DNA of 64,000 nucleotides, from NCBI GenBank assembly GCA_900596015.1, contig UVIF01000004.1:1-64000 (forward strand). Direction: 5' to 3'. This document shows positions 28,149-37,555 of the stretch, piece after piece. Under the pieces are notes generated by a model. The model was not told the DNA's origin. It ran no database searches and was given only the letters and a program-made list of their open reading frames with translations. Made by a program: the position numbers and the translations under genes. The stretch is from Pseudomonas viridiflava. GTDB lineage: Bacteria > Pseudomonadota > Gammaproteobacteria > Pseudomonadales > Pseudomonadaceae. The stretch's first letter is position 1; each line of letters begins with the position of its first letter.

Positions 28149-29036
28149 ATGTCACTGCCCTCGCACGCACTTGACGGTTTGAAAATAAGCTCGCGGGTAA
28201 CTCTGCTTGAGCCCGGAATGTATATATTCCGATATGCCTCTCAGCCGCCCTCGGACAAGCCTGTCTGTATTTCGCTACAACAAGCTCCCCTTGGTAAAGG
28301 ATCAATCGATTTCTTCCCTGCCGAAGGTGTCAGCAAAAATATGCTGACGCACTTGGGAGACACCATTGTTGCCCGTGTCAAAGGTGGCGTTGCGACTGTA
28401 CTGATCACCGAATATCACATGTTTGAATCTGAAATCGACCCGGTCGACCTCCGCATCGATCGTATCGATACTTCACCCGCCATCATGCGCAATTTTGCCG
28501 TTGTGGCAACGCCTGAGCCGAGCTTCCCGCTGGCCTTTGAAGCAGCCCCTGCAACATTGAAGCTGATTGCACACCTGCAAGGCGCAGGCGATGTGGAGTC
28601 GACCAAGGGCTGGGTCGGCGAACATGACGGCACAAAGCGGCTGGAGGGCTTCTGCGTCATCTGGGAGAACAAGCCAGAGGGCGTTGATCTCGTCTACACA
28701 TCGACAGTTGCCGGCTCGGGTCCCAGTCCCAACGTAGCGGCCGGTACTTTCAGCGGCACCCGCGGCAAAGCATCTCCTCTTATCTCCGCAGGTTTCAGCC
28801 TGGTTGGGTCAAATCGCTGCCTTTACGAACTTTCGGGTCACATCGTGTTTTCCGGCTCCTCGCCGCAACTCGTCGTGCCCAATCAGATGATGTATGGCCC
28901 CACTGGCACCGAGCCTCTGGTGGCGCTGCATCTGTCTATAGATCCCGTCACGAAGACGAACGCTCCCCGCTATAAGTCTCCGTGGGAAAACTCTGCATTG
29001 AAGCAGAAAACTAGCAGCACAGGCCAGATGGCCTGA
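28149..29036 (+). CDS. Unrecognised protein co-transcribed with the RTX/DUF4214 protein
   Basis: The 295-aa protein has no signal peptide, no membrane segment and no motif I recognise. The sequence is rich in short hydrophobic beta-type runs, one Cys is in DKPVCISLQQAP and others near 221 (EGFCVIWE) and SNRCLYELSG, and the C-terminal 25 residues are polar (KSPWENSALKQKTSS). It stands directly upstream of the RTX/DUF4214 gene with a 17-bp gap and the same strand, so both are probably made together from the AT-rich region upstream. A cytoplasmic helper for the secreted protein, or a second exported protein, are both possible; neither can be shown here. Confidence 0.7.
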   Translation: MSLPSHALDGLKISSRVTLLEPGMYIFRYASQPPSDKPVCISLQQAPLGKGSIDFFPAEGVSKNMLTHLGDTIVARVKGGVATVLITEYHMFESEIDPVDLRIDRIDTSPAIMRNFAVVATPEPSFPLAFEAAPATLKLIAHLQGAGDVESTKGWVGEHDGTKRLEGFCVIWENKPEGVDLVYTSTVAGSGPSPNVAAGTFSGTRGKASPLISAGFSLVGSNRCLYELSGHIVFSGSSPQLVVPNQMMYGPTGTEPLVALHLSIDPVTKTNAPRYKSPWENSALKQKTSSTGQMA

Positions 29037-29053
29037 AGTAACAGGAATTACAC

Positions 29054-30499
29054 ATGCAATACGACCAGCCTTACTCCGCGTCCGAACTGAAAGGTTCGCT
29101 GGCCAACAACCCTACCCTGTTGTCCTCCACTACCGCCGCTGCCATCAGCACCCTGCTGGCACTGGACACTGCTGAAAGCGTAAGTGTTGCTTCGTGGGAC
29201 GGCGTGTCTGCCCCAGTTTCGCCGGAAGGCACCACTCCTGCACTGGTTAGCGCGACCATCGCTGGTGCAGCGGGTCAAAACGTTGCCGTTGCAATTCCTG
29301 CCGAGCTGTCTACAGCTCAAGCGTTCGTATTCGATAGCGATGCCAACCTGGTCGTGTCGTTCAACACGCCAGCACCGGTCGCCACCTTTGCTGCTCTGGC
29401 TGAAGGCGATGTATCTGCCTCTGCCACAACCGATTCCACCCCTGATCTTATCGTTACCACCGATGCTGGCGACGATACCCTGATCTTCACCGGCGACCGG
29501 AATGTCTACGTCGACGGTCGTGAAGGTAACGACACCATCATCACTGCCGCTGGCAATGACACCATCTACGGCGGCGCTGGCAACAACGTCATCCTTTCGG
29601 GTGCCGGTAACGACGAAATCTTCCTGGCCGGTACCGCTGACGTGGTCGACGCTGGCGAAGGCTACGATGTCGTGCACCTGGGCGGCTCGCGTCAGGACTA
29701 CGACTTCACCGTCGGTAACAACTTCAATGTGAACCTGACCGGCACGCAAACTGCGTCGATCACTCACGCTGAGTTCCTGTCCTTCGACAACAACGAATCG
29801 GTTGCATTGGTCGACAGCGAAGCCGAAGCAGCTGCACTGCGTCTGTTCCAAGGCCTGCTGGGTCGTGATGCAGACAAGGATGGCGCACAACTTTGGGCTG
29901 CTCAGGCTGAAGCCGGTGTTTCCACTACCGCTATCGCCCAGGAGTTCCTGAACTCTTCCGAGTACACCGTTGTTTCGAACGAAGCGTTCGTTGAGTCTCT
30001 GTACACCCAGATTCTGCAGCGTGACACAACGAACATCGACGAAGCAGGCGTACAAAGCTGGCTGAACACTCTGGCTGCCGGTGGTACTCGTACCGACGTG
30101 GTCAGTGCAATCGCCACTTCGCAGGAAGCTATCAGCAACGACCAGAGCAATGGCTCGTACGTCCAAGGCCTGTACCAGTCTGCACTGGGCCGCGGCGCCG
30201 AAGCCGATGGCCTGAATAACTGGGTCAGCCAGCTGGTCAATGGTGCTAGCCGTACCGAAGTCGCTGCCACCATTCTGAATTCGGCTGAAGCCGGTCAGAA
30301 AATCAACAGCGATTTCATCGACAGCCTGTACACCAACGCCTTGGGCCGCTCTGCGACCGAAGACGCTGCAAGCAAGGCTGGCTGGATCGACTTCATCGCC
30401 CAGGGTCACACCCTGGCGGACGTCGCTATCGCCATCGTCGGTTCGGAAGAAGCTACCAACACAATCGACAATGTCATTGTGATCCACGGCCAGGTCTAA
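29054..30499 (+). CDS. Secreted RTX protein with four DUF4214-like repeats, S-layer or adhesin candidate
   Basis: The 481-aa acidic protein has no signal peptide. Residues 138-200 contain RTX calcium-binding nonapeptides (GREGNDTII, GAGNNVILS, GAGNDEIFL). Residues 258-465 hold four helical repeats of about 50 aa of the DUF4214 type, each with an LYQSALGR-like start and an ILNSAE-like end. It has 4 Lys, 10 Arg, no Cys and no internal Met. Seven of the ten Arg codons are CGT, unlike the CGC-rich neighbours, which suggests high expression. AGGA 9 nt before the ATG and a strong terminator frame it. Export by the divergent type I system (22900-27495) is inferred from the RTX repeats and position. 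The architecture resembles RTX S-layer or surface adhesin proteins. Confidence 0.85.
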   Translation: MQYDQPYSASELKGSLANNPTLLSSTTAAAISTLLALDTAESVSVASWDGVSAPVSPEGTTPALVSATIAGAAGQNVAVAIPAELSTAQAFVFDSDANLVVSFNTPAPVATFAALAEGDVSASATTDSTPDLIVTTDAGDDTLIFTGDRNVYVDGREGNDTIITAAGNDTIYGGAGNNVILSGAGNDEIFLAGTADVVDAGEGYDVVHLGGSRQDYDFTVGNNFNVNLTGTQTASITHAEFLSFDNNESVALVDSEAEAAALRLFQGLLGRDADKDGAQLWAAQAEAGVSTTAIAQEFLNSSEYTVVSNEAFVESLYTQILQRDTTNIDEAGVQSWLNTLAAGGTRTDVVSAIATSQEAISNDQSNGSYVQGLYQSALGRGAEADGLNNWVSQLVNGASRTEVAATILNSAEAGQKINSDFIDSLYTNALGRSATEDAASKAGWIDFIAQGHTLADVAIAIVGSEEATNTIDNVIVIHGQV

Positions 30500-30555
30500 T
30501 CCGCCCAGTCGTAGCAAGCTGAATGCTCCCCGCCGCAAGGCGGGTGGTATTCGAA

Positions 30556-30588
30556 AAAGGGGCGACTTTAGGGTCGCCCTTCTTTTTA
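30556..30588 (+). terminator. Intrinsic terminator of the RTX protein gene
   Basis: GGGCGAC (30560-30566) pairs with GTCGCCC (30573-30579) around a 6-nt loop and is followed by TTCTTTTTATT. It lies about 60 bp after the stop codon. Its strength fits a highly transcribed gene. Confidence 0.9.
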
Positions 30589-30612
30589 TTATTTGCAGTG
30601 AATTCGCCAGCC

Positions 30613-33003
30613 ATGTCCATAAACCTCGACCGTGGGCGAGAAACGCTCATGGACATTTTTCATCGTCACCGTGAAGCGCAAGAGCATGAAAGCGCCGCGG
30701 CGATGCTCGAGCTTGCCCTGCAGACGCCCGAATACCGTCCGGAGGCTTTGATCTGGAAGGGTATCGACGCCTTGCCGAACGACCCCAAGCTGGCTTTTAT
30801 TTTTTTCAGCAATGCCGCGCATGCCCTACCCGAACGTGCCGATGTTCATGCCCTGCTGGGGCGCAGCATGCTGGCGCAGGGACAACCCGATATGGCTGCT
30901 CGCTATCTCGCTGCCGTATGGCAGAAAATCCCCCACGACCCCTCTCTGCGCATGATGCTGTGGCAGGCTCGCAGCCAGTCGGCCAGCCCTGCCGAGCTTC
31001 GCCGTTTGATCCTTGCTCACCTGCCAGACATCACGGTCGCTAACGAGCTAAATTTTGTCCTCAAGATCCTCGCTGCACAAACCGATGCCCCAGGTACCGT
31101 TGGCGTGGTGCGCTATTTGCCCGAAGAGAAGGAAATTCAGGGATGGGCCGTCGATCTGCGCAACGTGCATGCACCCGCCACACTTGAACTTGAAGCGAAC
31201 GGCCAGACGATGTTGGTAACAGCCAACGTGGCCAGCCCCCTCCTCGCTGCAGCAGGCCTGCCCACCACCCACGGTGGAATTCGCATCAAAGTGCCAAATC
31301 CCACACTGGCAGTCACCGTGAAGTTTGCGACGGGCTTGCCCCTCTTGGGCAGCCCGGTGTCGGCCATGCCAACCTTCGTCCCACCCGAGCCGGTCGCCGA
31401 TGCAGGCAAGCACCACCCGGTCGACGTGTTGATCCCGATCTACGATGGCTTGGAGGAAACCCTCGAGTGCATCAACAGTGCCATCGCCGCACGCAAACTT
31501 AACCGTACGCCTCATCGACTCGTGGTGCTGGACGACGCGACACCTATTGTCGCTTTGCGCAAGGCGCTGAAGGTACTGGCGAGCAAGGGCAAGATTACGC
31601 TGATACAACAGCCTGTAAACTTGGGCTTCATACGCACCGTGAACCGCGCCATGGCGCTAAGCCCTCGCCATGACGTCGTCTGGCTGAACGCCGATACACG
31701 TGTGCACGGAAACTGGCTGGATCGCCTGCGCGATACCGCCTATGGCGCCGACGATATTGCTTCGGTAACGCCGTTTACCAACAACGGCGAATTGATGAGC
31801 TTTCCAGTGAGCAGAGTGAGTTCGCCGATGCCAACTGCCGAGGAACAGGCCGAGTTGGACCGACTGGCAAGCGACATCGCCGGTCCGGCTGTGGAACTGG
31901 AAACCGGGTGCGGTTTTTGCCTGTATATCAAGCGCGCCGCCCTCAACGCAGTGGGTTATCTGGACGAAGTGCATCTGAGCCGTGGCTATGGCGAAGAAAC
32001 GGACTGGTGCTTGCGGGCGCGCCGGTCAGGATGGCGTCATATGGGCGCGACACATGTGTTTGTTGCCCATAAAGGGGGCGTTTCTTTCAAAGAGGAAAAA
32101 ATGCTAAGAGTGGCCTACAACAATGCCATCTTGCGCACGCGCTTCCCTACTGCCGAAGCGGACTATGAGGCGTTCTGCAAACGGGACCCGCTGCAGCCCG
32201 CACGCAATGCCTTGCAAGGCGCGCGTCTGGAAAACCTGTTGAAGTGGTTCAAAAGCGAAGTCGCTCGTGCTGGCGCTTCCATACCTTTTTATCTTCAGCA
32301 CAAATCCAGCGGCGACATGCCCCTTACCCTCAGCTACCGCCAGGGTGATGCAGGAATTGTAGTCACCCTTGAGGCGGCAACTTACCCTCTTCAAACGTCG
32401 ATCAACTACACCCTGCCCCGAGACACCGAGAATCTGCGCCAAATCCTTGCACTCCTTGTCGACACCGGTGCAGACCGGATACTGAGGTCGGAGCGTGAAC
32501 ACATAGTTGGAGAATTGCAGCAGCTGTTCACAGCACTGAGCCTGGACGTTACGGATAAAGTCGGGGCTCCGATGAATTCCGCTGACTGCATGACCCACAC
32601 CCTGAACCAGCGCGCGATCATTGCTGACGATCTGTCGAGACCGGACTTGCTGGCCAAGTGGCTCGATCTAGCACGAAAGCTTTCAAAGAACGCCAGTGCG
32701 CACTTTCCCTGCATCGAAGGCGATACTCCCGCAGCAAGATCACTGCGAACCACAGGCAAAGTGCGCGACATGGTCATCCTCAACGGACTCGATCACGCGC
32801 AATGCGCGGCGTTGAGTGGCTATGAGCAGTTGGTCAGCTTGAACCCAGGCTGCGCGGCTGATGCTCATTGCCAGCGGATGGCTGCACTGTATGAGTTGCC
32901 GTTACACCTGCTGCGTCAAGACGGCTTTAGCGAAGCCCATTCCCATGCCTATGCGCAGCTGGATAAATCAAGGAAAGAGGCTTCGAGCCTGACAGAACTA
33001 TGA
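30613..33003 (+). CDS. Large GT2-family glycosyltransferase with N-terminal helical repeats
   Basis: The protein of about 796 aa begins with TPR-like helices (residues 1-150, AAMLELALQTPEYRPEAL, ALPERADVHALLGRSMLAQG), followed by a beta-rich module around EIQGWAVDLRN (about 165-255), and then a GT2 domain (about 268-560; VDVLIPIYDGLEETLE, WLNADTRVHGNW with the D-x-D, GYGEETDWCLRARRSG). The last 230 residues are of unknown type. The start at 30613 is uncertain; 30649 is an alternative. An upstream ATG inside the terminator of the preceding gene is not credible. Its stop overlaps the next gene's ATG by 4 nt. It probably builds a surface polysaccharide or glycosylates a surface protein. Confidence 0.78.
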   Translation: MSINLDRGRETLMDIFHRHREAQEHESAAAMLELALQTPEYRPEALIWKGIDALPNDPKLAFIFFSNAAHALPERADVHALLGRSMLAQGQPDMAARYLAAVWQKIPHDPSLRMMLWQARSQSASPAELRRLILAHLPDITVANELNFVLKILAAQTDAPGTVGVVRYLPEEKEIQGWAVDLRNVHAPATLELEANGQTMLVTANVASPLLAAAGLPTTHGGIRIKVPNPTLAVTVKFATGLPLLGSPVSAMPTFVPPEPVADAGKHHPVDVLIPIYDGLEETLECINSAIAARKLNRTPHRLVVLDDATPIVALRKALKVLASKGKITLIQQPVNLGFIRTVNRAMALSPRHDVVWLNADTRVHGNWLDRLRDTAYGADDIASVTPFTNNGELMSFPVSRVSSPMPTAEEQAELDRLASDIAGPAVELETGCGFCLYIKRAALNAVGYLDEVHLSRGYGEETDWCLRARRSGWRHMGATHVFVAHKGGVSFKEEKMLRVAYNNAILRTRFPTAEADYEAFCKRDPLQPARNALQGARLENLLKWFKSEVARAGASIPFYLQHKSSGDMPLTLSYRQGDAGIVVTLEAATYPLQTSINYTLPRDTENLRQILALLVDTGADRILRSEREHIVGELQQLFTALSLDVTDKVGAPMNSADCMTHTLNQRAIIADDLSRPDLLAKWLDLARKLSKNASAHFPCIEGDTPAARSLRTTGKVRDMVILNGLDHAQCAALSGYEQLVSLNPGCAADAHCQRMAALYELPLHLLRQDGFSEAHSHAYAQLDKSRKEASSLTEL

Positions 33004-35426
33004 ACAATATGAACACCACCGACGCTATTCACGGACGGATCAGCGGGCTGTATGGCGACGTGCTTCAAGGCTGGGCACTGGACCCGGCCAAACCTGACAT
33101 GCGCCTCGTGATTGAGATTTACATCGATGGCAACAGTGTCGCATTTGCAAAAGCCAGTGAATTCCACCCAGGCGCCTCGGGCGGCGATGACTTTAATGGA
33201 TTCGCCGTACAGCTTCGTGAAAGTTGGCTCGCAGGCGCTAAGGTCATCTCGGCACGCGTTGCCAATCAGCATGAATGGCTGGACGGAACGATTCAGCTGC
33301 CATCGACCTCACCGTCCGAACCCGCGCCTGCAGCTTCTCAGCTGTGGCATACGGGTGGGCTGAAAGTGAGTGGTTGGGCATACGATGCCACCGATCCCCA
33401 CCGTTCAGTGACGGTCACCATCCGAAAAGGTACTGAAATTCTGGCCAGGGTTACTGCAGACCGCGTGCATCACGCCCTGACTTACAAATCCAGCCGCAAG
33501 CACGGGTTCGAATTGGATCTACCTTGGGTGCTCGCCGATGGGCAGGTGCACACACTGGAAGTAATCAATGATCTCGGTCAACCTCTTTCAGGCAGCCCGC
33601 TGACGCTGTGCTGCTGGCCGGAGGGTTTAGAAGCGCTTCTGCGTAGCAACGTAGTAACTATTGGTAATGAAGCCCAAGTAGAGCTGCTAGCTAAAGTTGC
33701 ACGTCATCAGGAACTGCTGCTGCCGAAAAGCGCTGGTTTTAATCACTATCCAGAATGGTTCGACGTTTTTCAGAAGCCTGAGCCATTTTTTTTTGTTCAA
33801 GAATCTAATTGCGGCATCCTGATCATCAGTGAAGGCGATGCTCAAATGGACATACTTTCCGAGCGAAGCGCAGGCCACCAGCGTTGTAGCCCTTTGGCTA
33901 TCGAGATAGCTAGCTCGTTTGATGTGACTTCTGGTCTGAGGCGGTTAGTAAGCCAAGGATGTGGCAGTATTATACCTATCATGGGCGGAGATCGTTTGGC
34001 GTCACACGCTATAGACCATTTGATCTCCATCCTTGAGAAAAATGTCTCTTGGGCCTATGGTGATTGTGATAGCGATACTACACTCGGAACTCGCACAGCG
34101 CCTTGGCTCAAGCCCGTATGGGACATCGATCTTTTTATAGGTACGGATCTATTTTCTCCTGGAGCGATATTCAAAGCTAGTGTAATGGAAAAAGCTTTAG
34201 ATATCGCGCGCAAAGGGTCAGATGGACAAGTTGTAGACTGGCACGGCTTACTTGCCGCTATTGCCCTTATTACAGAGCAATCGAAGCTAACCGTAGCGCA
34301 TTTACCAAAGGTGCTTTATCACCGCCATCATACCCGCCCTACAACACCAGCAGCGGCATTAAGGTGCGAGCAGCGTGAAACTGCGATAGCGTGGTTAGTG
34401 AATTGCTTAACTCGAGGAGCCGTGGTTGATTCAGTTATTGGTTTTCCTGGACTGCTGAAGGCTAAATGGCCGCTTCCTCAACAGCTACCAAAAGTAACGA
34501 TCATCATACCAACTCGTGATCAGGTAAAACTTCTTCGTGCATGTGTCGAAGGCGTACTGAAACATACAGACTATCCTCATATGGAGATCATCATAGTCGA
34601 TAACGACTCAGCGGAATCTGAGACACATGCATATTTCGCCGAGCTGCGCGTTCGAGGGGTTAAAATACTGCCCTACCCGCACCCCTTCAATTACCCTGCC
34701 GTTAATAACAGAGCAGCGGAATTCGCCACAGGTGATTGTATATGCCTACTCAACAACGATATAGAAATCCTCGGACAAGATTGGATGAAAGTCCTTGTCA
34801 GTCAGCTATCACGCCCGGGTATAGGGGCAGTAGGCGCCAAGTTACTATGGCCAAACGGCATGGTGCAGCATGGTGGAGTTGTGGTCGGTATCAATGGGGT
34901 GGCGGCACATGCTGGAAACCATAGCTTGAAGGATGATTCGGGCTATATGGGACTCAACCAAATTGACCATCGACGAATGTCAGTTACAGGTGCTTGCATG
35001 CTAATGCGCAAAGAAACATATCTTTCGCTGGGCGGTATGGACGAGCACGCCTTGCCAGTGGCTTTTAACGATGTTGATCTATGCTTGAGAATACGAAATA
35101 GTGGTTTAGAAATAATATGGAGTGCAGATGCAGAACTGGTACATGCAGAGTCAGCAAGTCGAGGCAAAGATATTTCTGTTGATCGAATCGCTAGGGCAAA
35201 TCGTGAACAACAGTTTTTTCGCGACAATTGGACGAATTCCAGCCAGATAGACCCATGTTATCACCCAGCACTCAGCCATGATTACCAAGCCGGTCCTTAT
35301 GGAGGGCTGGCGCTCCCGCCTAAAAAACTTTCACAGGTGCGAACTCAAAAAAATCAACTGAGCAAAAGACCGGCACTTGAACCTCTAAAGTCTATGCAAG
35401 AACGTTTTTCAAGTTCCCGGGCTTAA
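33000..35426 (+). CDS. GT2-family glycosyltransferase with two N-terminal beta modules, composition switch inside the gene
   Basis: The 808-aa protein starts with two similar modules, about residues 11-100 (LQGWALDPAKPDMRLVIEIY) and 117-205 (LKVSGWAYDATDPHRSVTVT), a middle region of unknown type (206-490), and a C-terminal GT2 domain from about 497 (KVTIIIPTRDQVKLLRAC, IIVDNDSAESETHAYFAEL, CLLNNDIEILGQDW, and FNDVDLCLRIRNSG). This GT2 type is common in proteins that build complex O-antigens and rhamnans. Base composition falls sharply near codon 215: line counts give 57% GC at 33061-33120 and 40% at 33781-33840. The start overlaps the previous stop (ATGA). Confidence 0.8.
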   Translation: MNNMNTTDAIHGRISGLYGDVLQGWALDPAKPDMRLVIEIYIDGNSVAFAKASEFHPGASGGDDFNGFAVQLRESWLAGAKVISARVANQHEWLDGTIQLPSTSPSEPAPAASQLWHTGGLKVSGWAYDATDPHRSVTVTIRKGTEILARVTADRVHHALTYKSSRKHGFELDLPWVLADGQVHTLEVINDLGQPLSGSPLTLCCWPEGLEALLRSNVVTIGNEAQVELLAKVARHQELLLPKSAGFNHYPEWFDVFQKPEPFFFVQESNCGILIISEGDAQMDILSERSAGHQRCSPLAIEIASSFDVTSGLRRLVSQGCGSIIPIMGGDRLASHAIDHLISILEKNVSWAYGDCDSDTTLGTRTAPWLKPVWDIDLFIGTDLFSPGAIFKASVMEKALDIARKGSDGQVVDWHGLLAAIALITEQSKLTVAHLPKVLYHRHHTRPTTPAAALRCEQRETAIAWLVNCLTRGAVVDSVIGFPGLLKAKWPLPQQLPKVTIIIPTRDQVKLLRACVEGVLKHTDYPHMEIIIVDNDSAESETHAYFAELRVRGVKILPYPHPFNYPAVNNRAAEFATGDCICLLNNDIEILGQDWMKVLVSQLSRPGIGAVGAKLLWPNGMVQHGGVVVGINGVAAHAGNHSLKDDSGYMGLNQIDHRRMSVTGACMLMRKETYLSLGGMDEHALPVAFNDVDLCLRIRNSGLEIIWSADAELVHAESASRGKDISVDRIARANREQQFFRDNWTNSSQIDPCYHPALSHDYQAGPYGGLALPPKKLSQVRTQKNQLSKRPALEPLKSMQERFSSSRA

Positions 35427-35527
35427 GTTTACACTATAAGTGAGAGAATAATATCCCTGATTACCACGGATATTGAGCAGCTCGGGATGCACCAGCACTA
35501 ATAAAGACGTCAAACAACGGTACTCCA

Positions 35528-37555
35528 ATGGCTATATTTTGTGTAACCGGAAATAGCGGAAAATCAGTTGAAATCACAGCTGATCTATTTGTATTAAACG
35601 GGATATCTAAAGGGCAAGATGCACATCGCGGCGTGGACATATCAATGGCTCAATGGCATGCCAAAGCACTTGCTTCCATACCTAAATCACAGTCTATGTA
35701 CGCGACTGGGGAACAGATAAGCGCAAATTCCCGAAAGCTTGCGATTGATATTTTATCTGCACGCAATGCTACTCCTGATTGGTTCTGGGCCGAAACCCAG
35801 AGTGTACGGTTTTTGCAGTTTTGGAAAGATTTGGATCCGAACATAAGGTTTATTCTGGCATGTGCCGATATAAACTCCCATCTGATACGTCTATTAGAGC
35901 AAGGCGAGCTATCTTCAGAAAATGTTTCAGATGTCATATCCGAATGGTGTGAACTAACAATCAAAATGCTTAGTTTTCATGTGTCAAACCCAAGCAATAC
36001 AGCGCTTATACCTGTCAATAACTGTACTGACCTTGCATATCAAGCATTGCAGACTCTGAATGAACGATGGAGCTTAGGCATATGCGGAGATAGTGGCCCC
36101 AGCCCCGAAACGTCGGCTTATATTGACTTAACGTCTTATATAGCCACGCAGATTTTAATCGATTATCCGGAAGCGTGCGACCTAGATAAGAAGTTGCAAT
36201 CCTTATTCAAGAATACGGATCTAGGCGCATCCATTCCCAAACACAAACAACTCAAGCGAGCCATTGACAGCCTACAATGTTTGTCACGCAAAAAAGAGAA
36301 AACTTTAAAACCAAATGGCAATCAGATCACCATCACAAAAAATGAAGAAGATAAATCTCGACACCTCAGCGCATTAGAAACAGACAAGATTGCTCTTCAA
36401 GAGAGGTTTAGTGCCTTAGCTGAACAGCACGGGGAACTAAGCAAAGAATGCGATAAGAAACTTGACGATTTACTGTCAGAAAATCAATTACTGTTAAGCC
36501 ATCTTCATGACTGCCAAGAATCACTTGAACAGAATATATTACTAAATAAGGAGTTAACACTAAAAACTCAAGCAACGAACCGAGCTCTAGGTGCTTATGC
36601 ACGCTCACATCGAGAACACTGTTACTACGAAAGTATAGACATTGCTGTAGAAAGTTTAGGAGTAGCTGATACGTATCAGTTCGTGTTCAAAAACTTTTAT
36701 TTGATAGATAGGCTTATCCCTCTTGTTCGCTTTACTATAATAACTTCAGATAATGCGTTGAGCATACATTTTACGCAAGGATCTTCTGATTGGCTGCAAT
36801 CTACCGGAGGTCGTCCATTTGACCGTGACTTTATTTGCGACCCCATACCAGGTAGTCCATATCTTGCCACAAATGCTCAGTTAACAGAACTATCGACATC
36901 TTCATGGGAAAGACTAATAGCTCTTATAGATTATTTGTTGGTGATCACTAAAGCCCATCTGCCGCCTGAAAAAAAAGCGAATTGTCTTAATGAGGGACTT
37001 GCACGCCTATCGTCCAGATTAAATGATTGGCCCGCAGTTTTCAGATACGACCGCTTGACCCTACTGAACAGCATTGAAACCGGCCTGTATCAGAGATTAG
37101 AGGTACATATTGAAAATATGGGTGCCGGCATAGAGCGCTGGCCCAGCGTACGCTACAATATTGCAACAGTAGAATCCTCAGAGCAAACCTTCGGCAAGAA
37201 CCCTAGACTAGAGTTCCCTGAGTCGGAACACAACGCTCTAAATACTTGGCACCCGGAAATTGTAGATCAAAGAGGTTCGCGTTGTGAATTGCGTTTTGCA
37301 CAACCCAACGCAATGGACTTGGGCGCTTGGAAAGCGATGTCTGGTCGGGATCAAGTGTTAGTCGTAGCTTTAATAAGCAGCTTTGGTCAACAGGTCAAAG
37401 ATATGCGGATAAACCAGCCAGCATTGACTATTGACTCAACCAAATGGACAGCTCTTATGAGTAGTATTAAATTTATCTTGAGCAATAACATATCGAAGCC
37501 TTCAGCTATCCCCTACTCTACGCTCTCCTTATCGAAGGCACACGAAAAGAAGTGA
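35528..37555 (+). CDS. Large unrecognised protein in the low-GC island, possible sulfotransferase-like N-terminus
   Basis: The 675-aa protein is encoded in AT-rich DNA (32% GC at 36301-36360). The N-terminal 200 residues begin IFCVTGNSGKSVEITADLF and contain PNIRFILACADINSHLIRLL and WCELTIKMLSFHVSNPSNTA, a layout that recalls P-loop sulfotransferases (a 5' phosphate loop followed by a donor-binding helix), but the loop is not a clean match. Residues 240-365 form a predicted coiled coil (DKIALQERFSALAEQHGELS). The C-terminal 300 residues are of unknown type. The next gene starts with no spacing (TGAATG). A role in building or modifying the polysaccharide is inferred from its neighbours only. 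Confidence 0.65.
   Translation: MAIFCVTGNSGKSVEITADLFVLNGISKGQDAHRGVDISMAQWHAKALASIPKSQSMYATGEQISANSRKLAIDILSARNATPDWFWAETQSVRFLQFWKDLDPNIRFILACADINSHLIRLLEQGELSSENVSDVISEWCELTIKMLSFHVSNPSNTALIPVNNCTDLAYQALQTLNERWSLGICGDSGPSPETSAYIDLTSYIATQILIDYPEACDLDKKLQSLFKNTDLGASIPKHKQLKRAIDSLQCLSRKKEKTLKPNGNQITITKNEEDKSRHLSALETDKIALQERFSALAEQHGELSKECDKKLDDLLSENQLLLSHLHDCQESLEQNILLNKELTLKTQATNRALGAYARSHREHCYYESIDIAVESLGVADTYQFVFKNFYLIDRLIPLVRFTIITSDNALSIHFTQGSSDWLQSTGGRPFDRDFICDPIPGSPYLATNAQLTELSTSSWERLIALIDYLLVITKAHLPPEKKANCLNEGLARLSSRLNDWPAVFRYDRLTLLNSIETGLYQRLEVHIENMGAGIERWPSVRYNIATVESSEQTFGKNPRLEFPESEHNALNTWHPEIVDQRGSRCELRFAQPNAMDLGAWKAMSGRDQVLVVALISSFGQQVKDMRINQPALTIDSTKWTALMSSIKFILSNNISKPSAIPYSTLSLSKAHEKK

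Noticed and set aside
29048..30538. Minus-strand frame of 496 codons opposite the RTX gene
   Set aside because: It mirrors the repetitive codons of the RTX gene and has no family features; long antisense frames are common opposite such genes.
30523..30612. N-terminal extension of the large GT2 gene at 30613
   Set aside because: It would run through the stem of the intrinsic terminator of the RTX gene and has no family resemblance.
35528..35600. GNSGKS as a Walker A motif
   Set aside because: The spacing G-x4-GK-S/T is not met, so it is mentioned only as a weak sulfotransferase-like loop.
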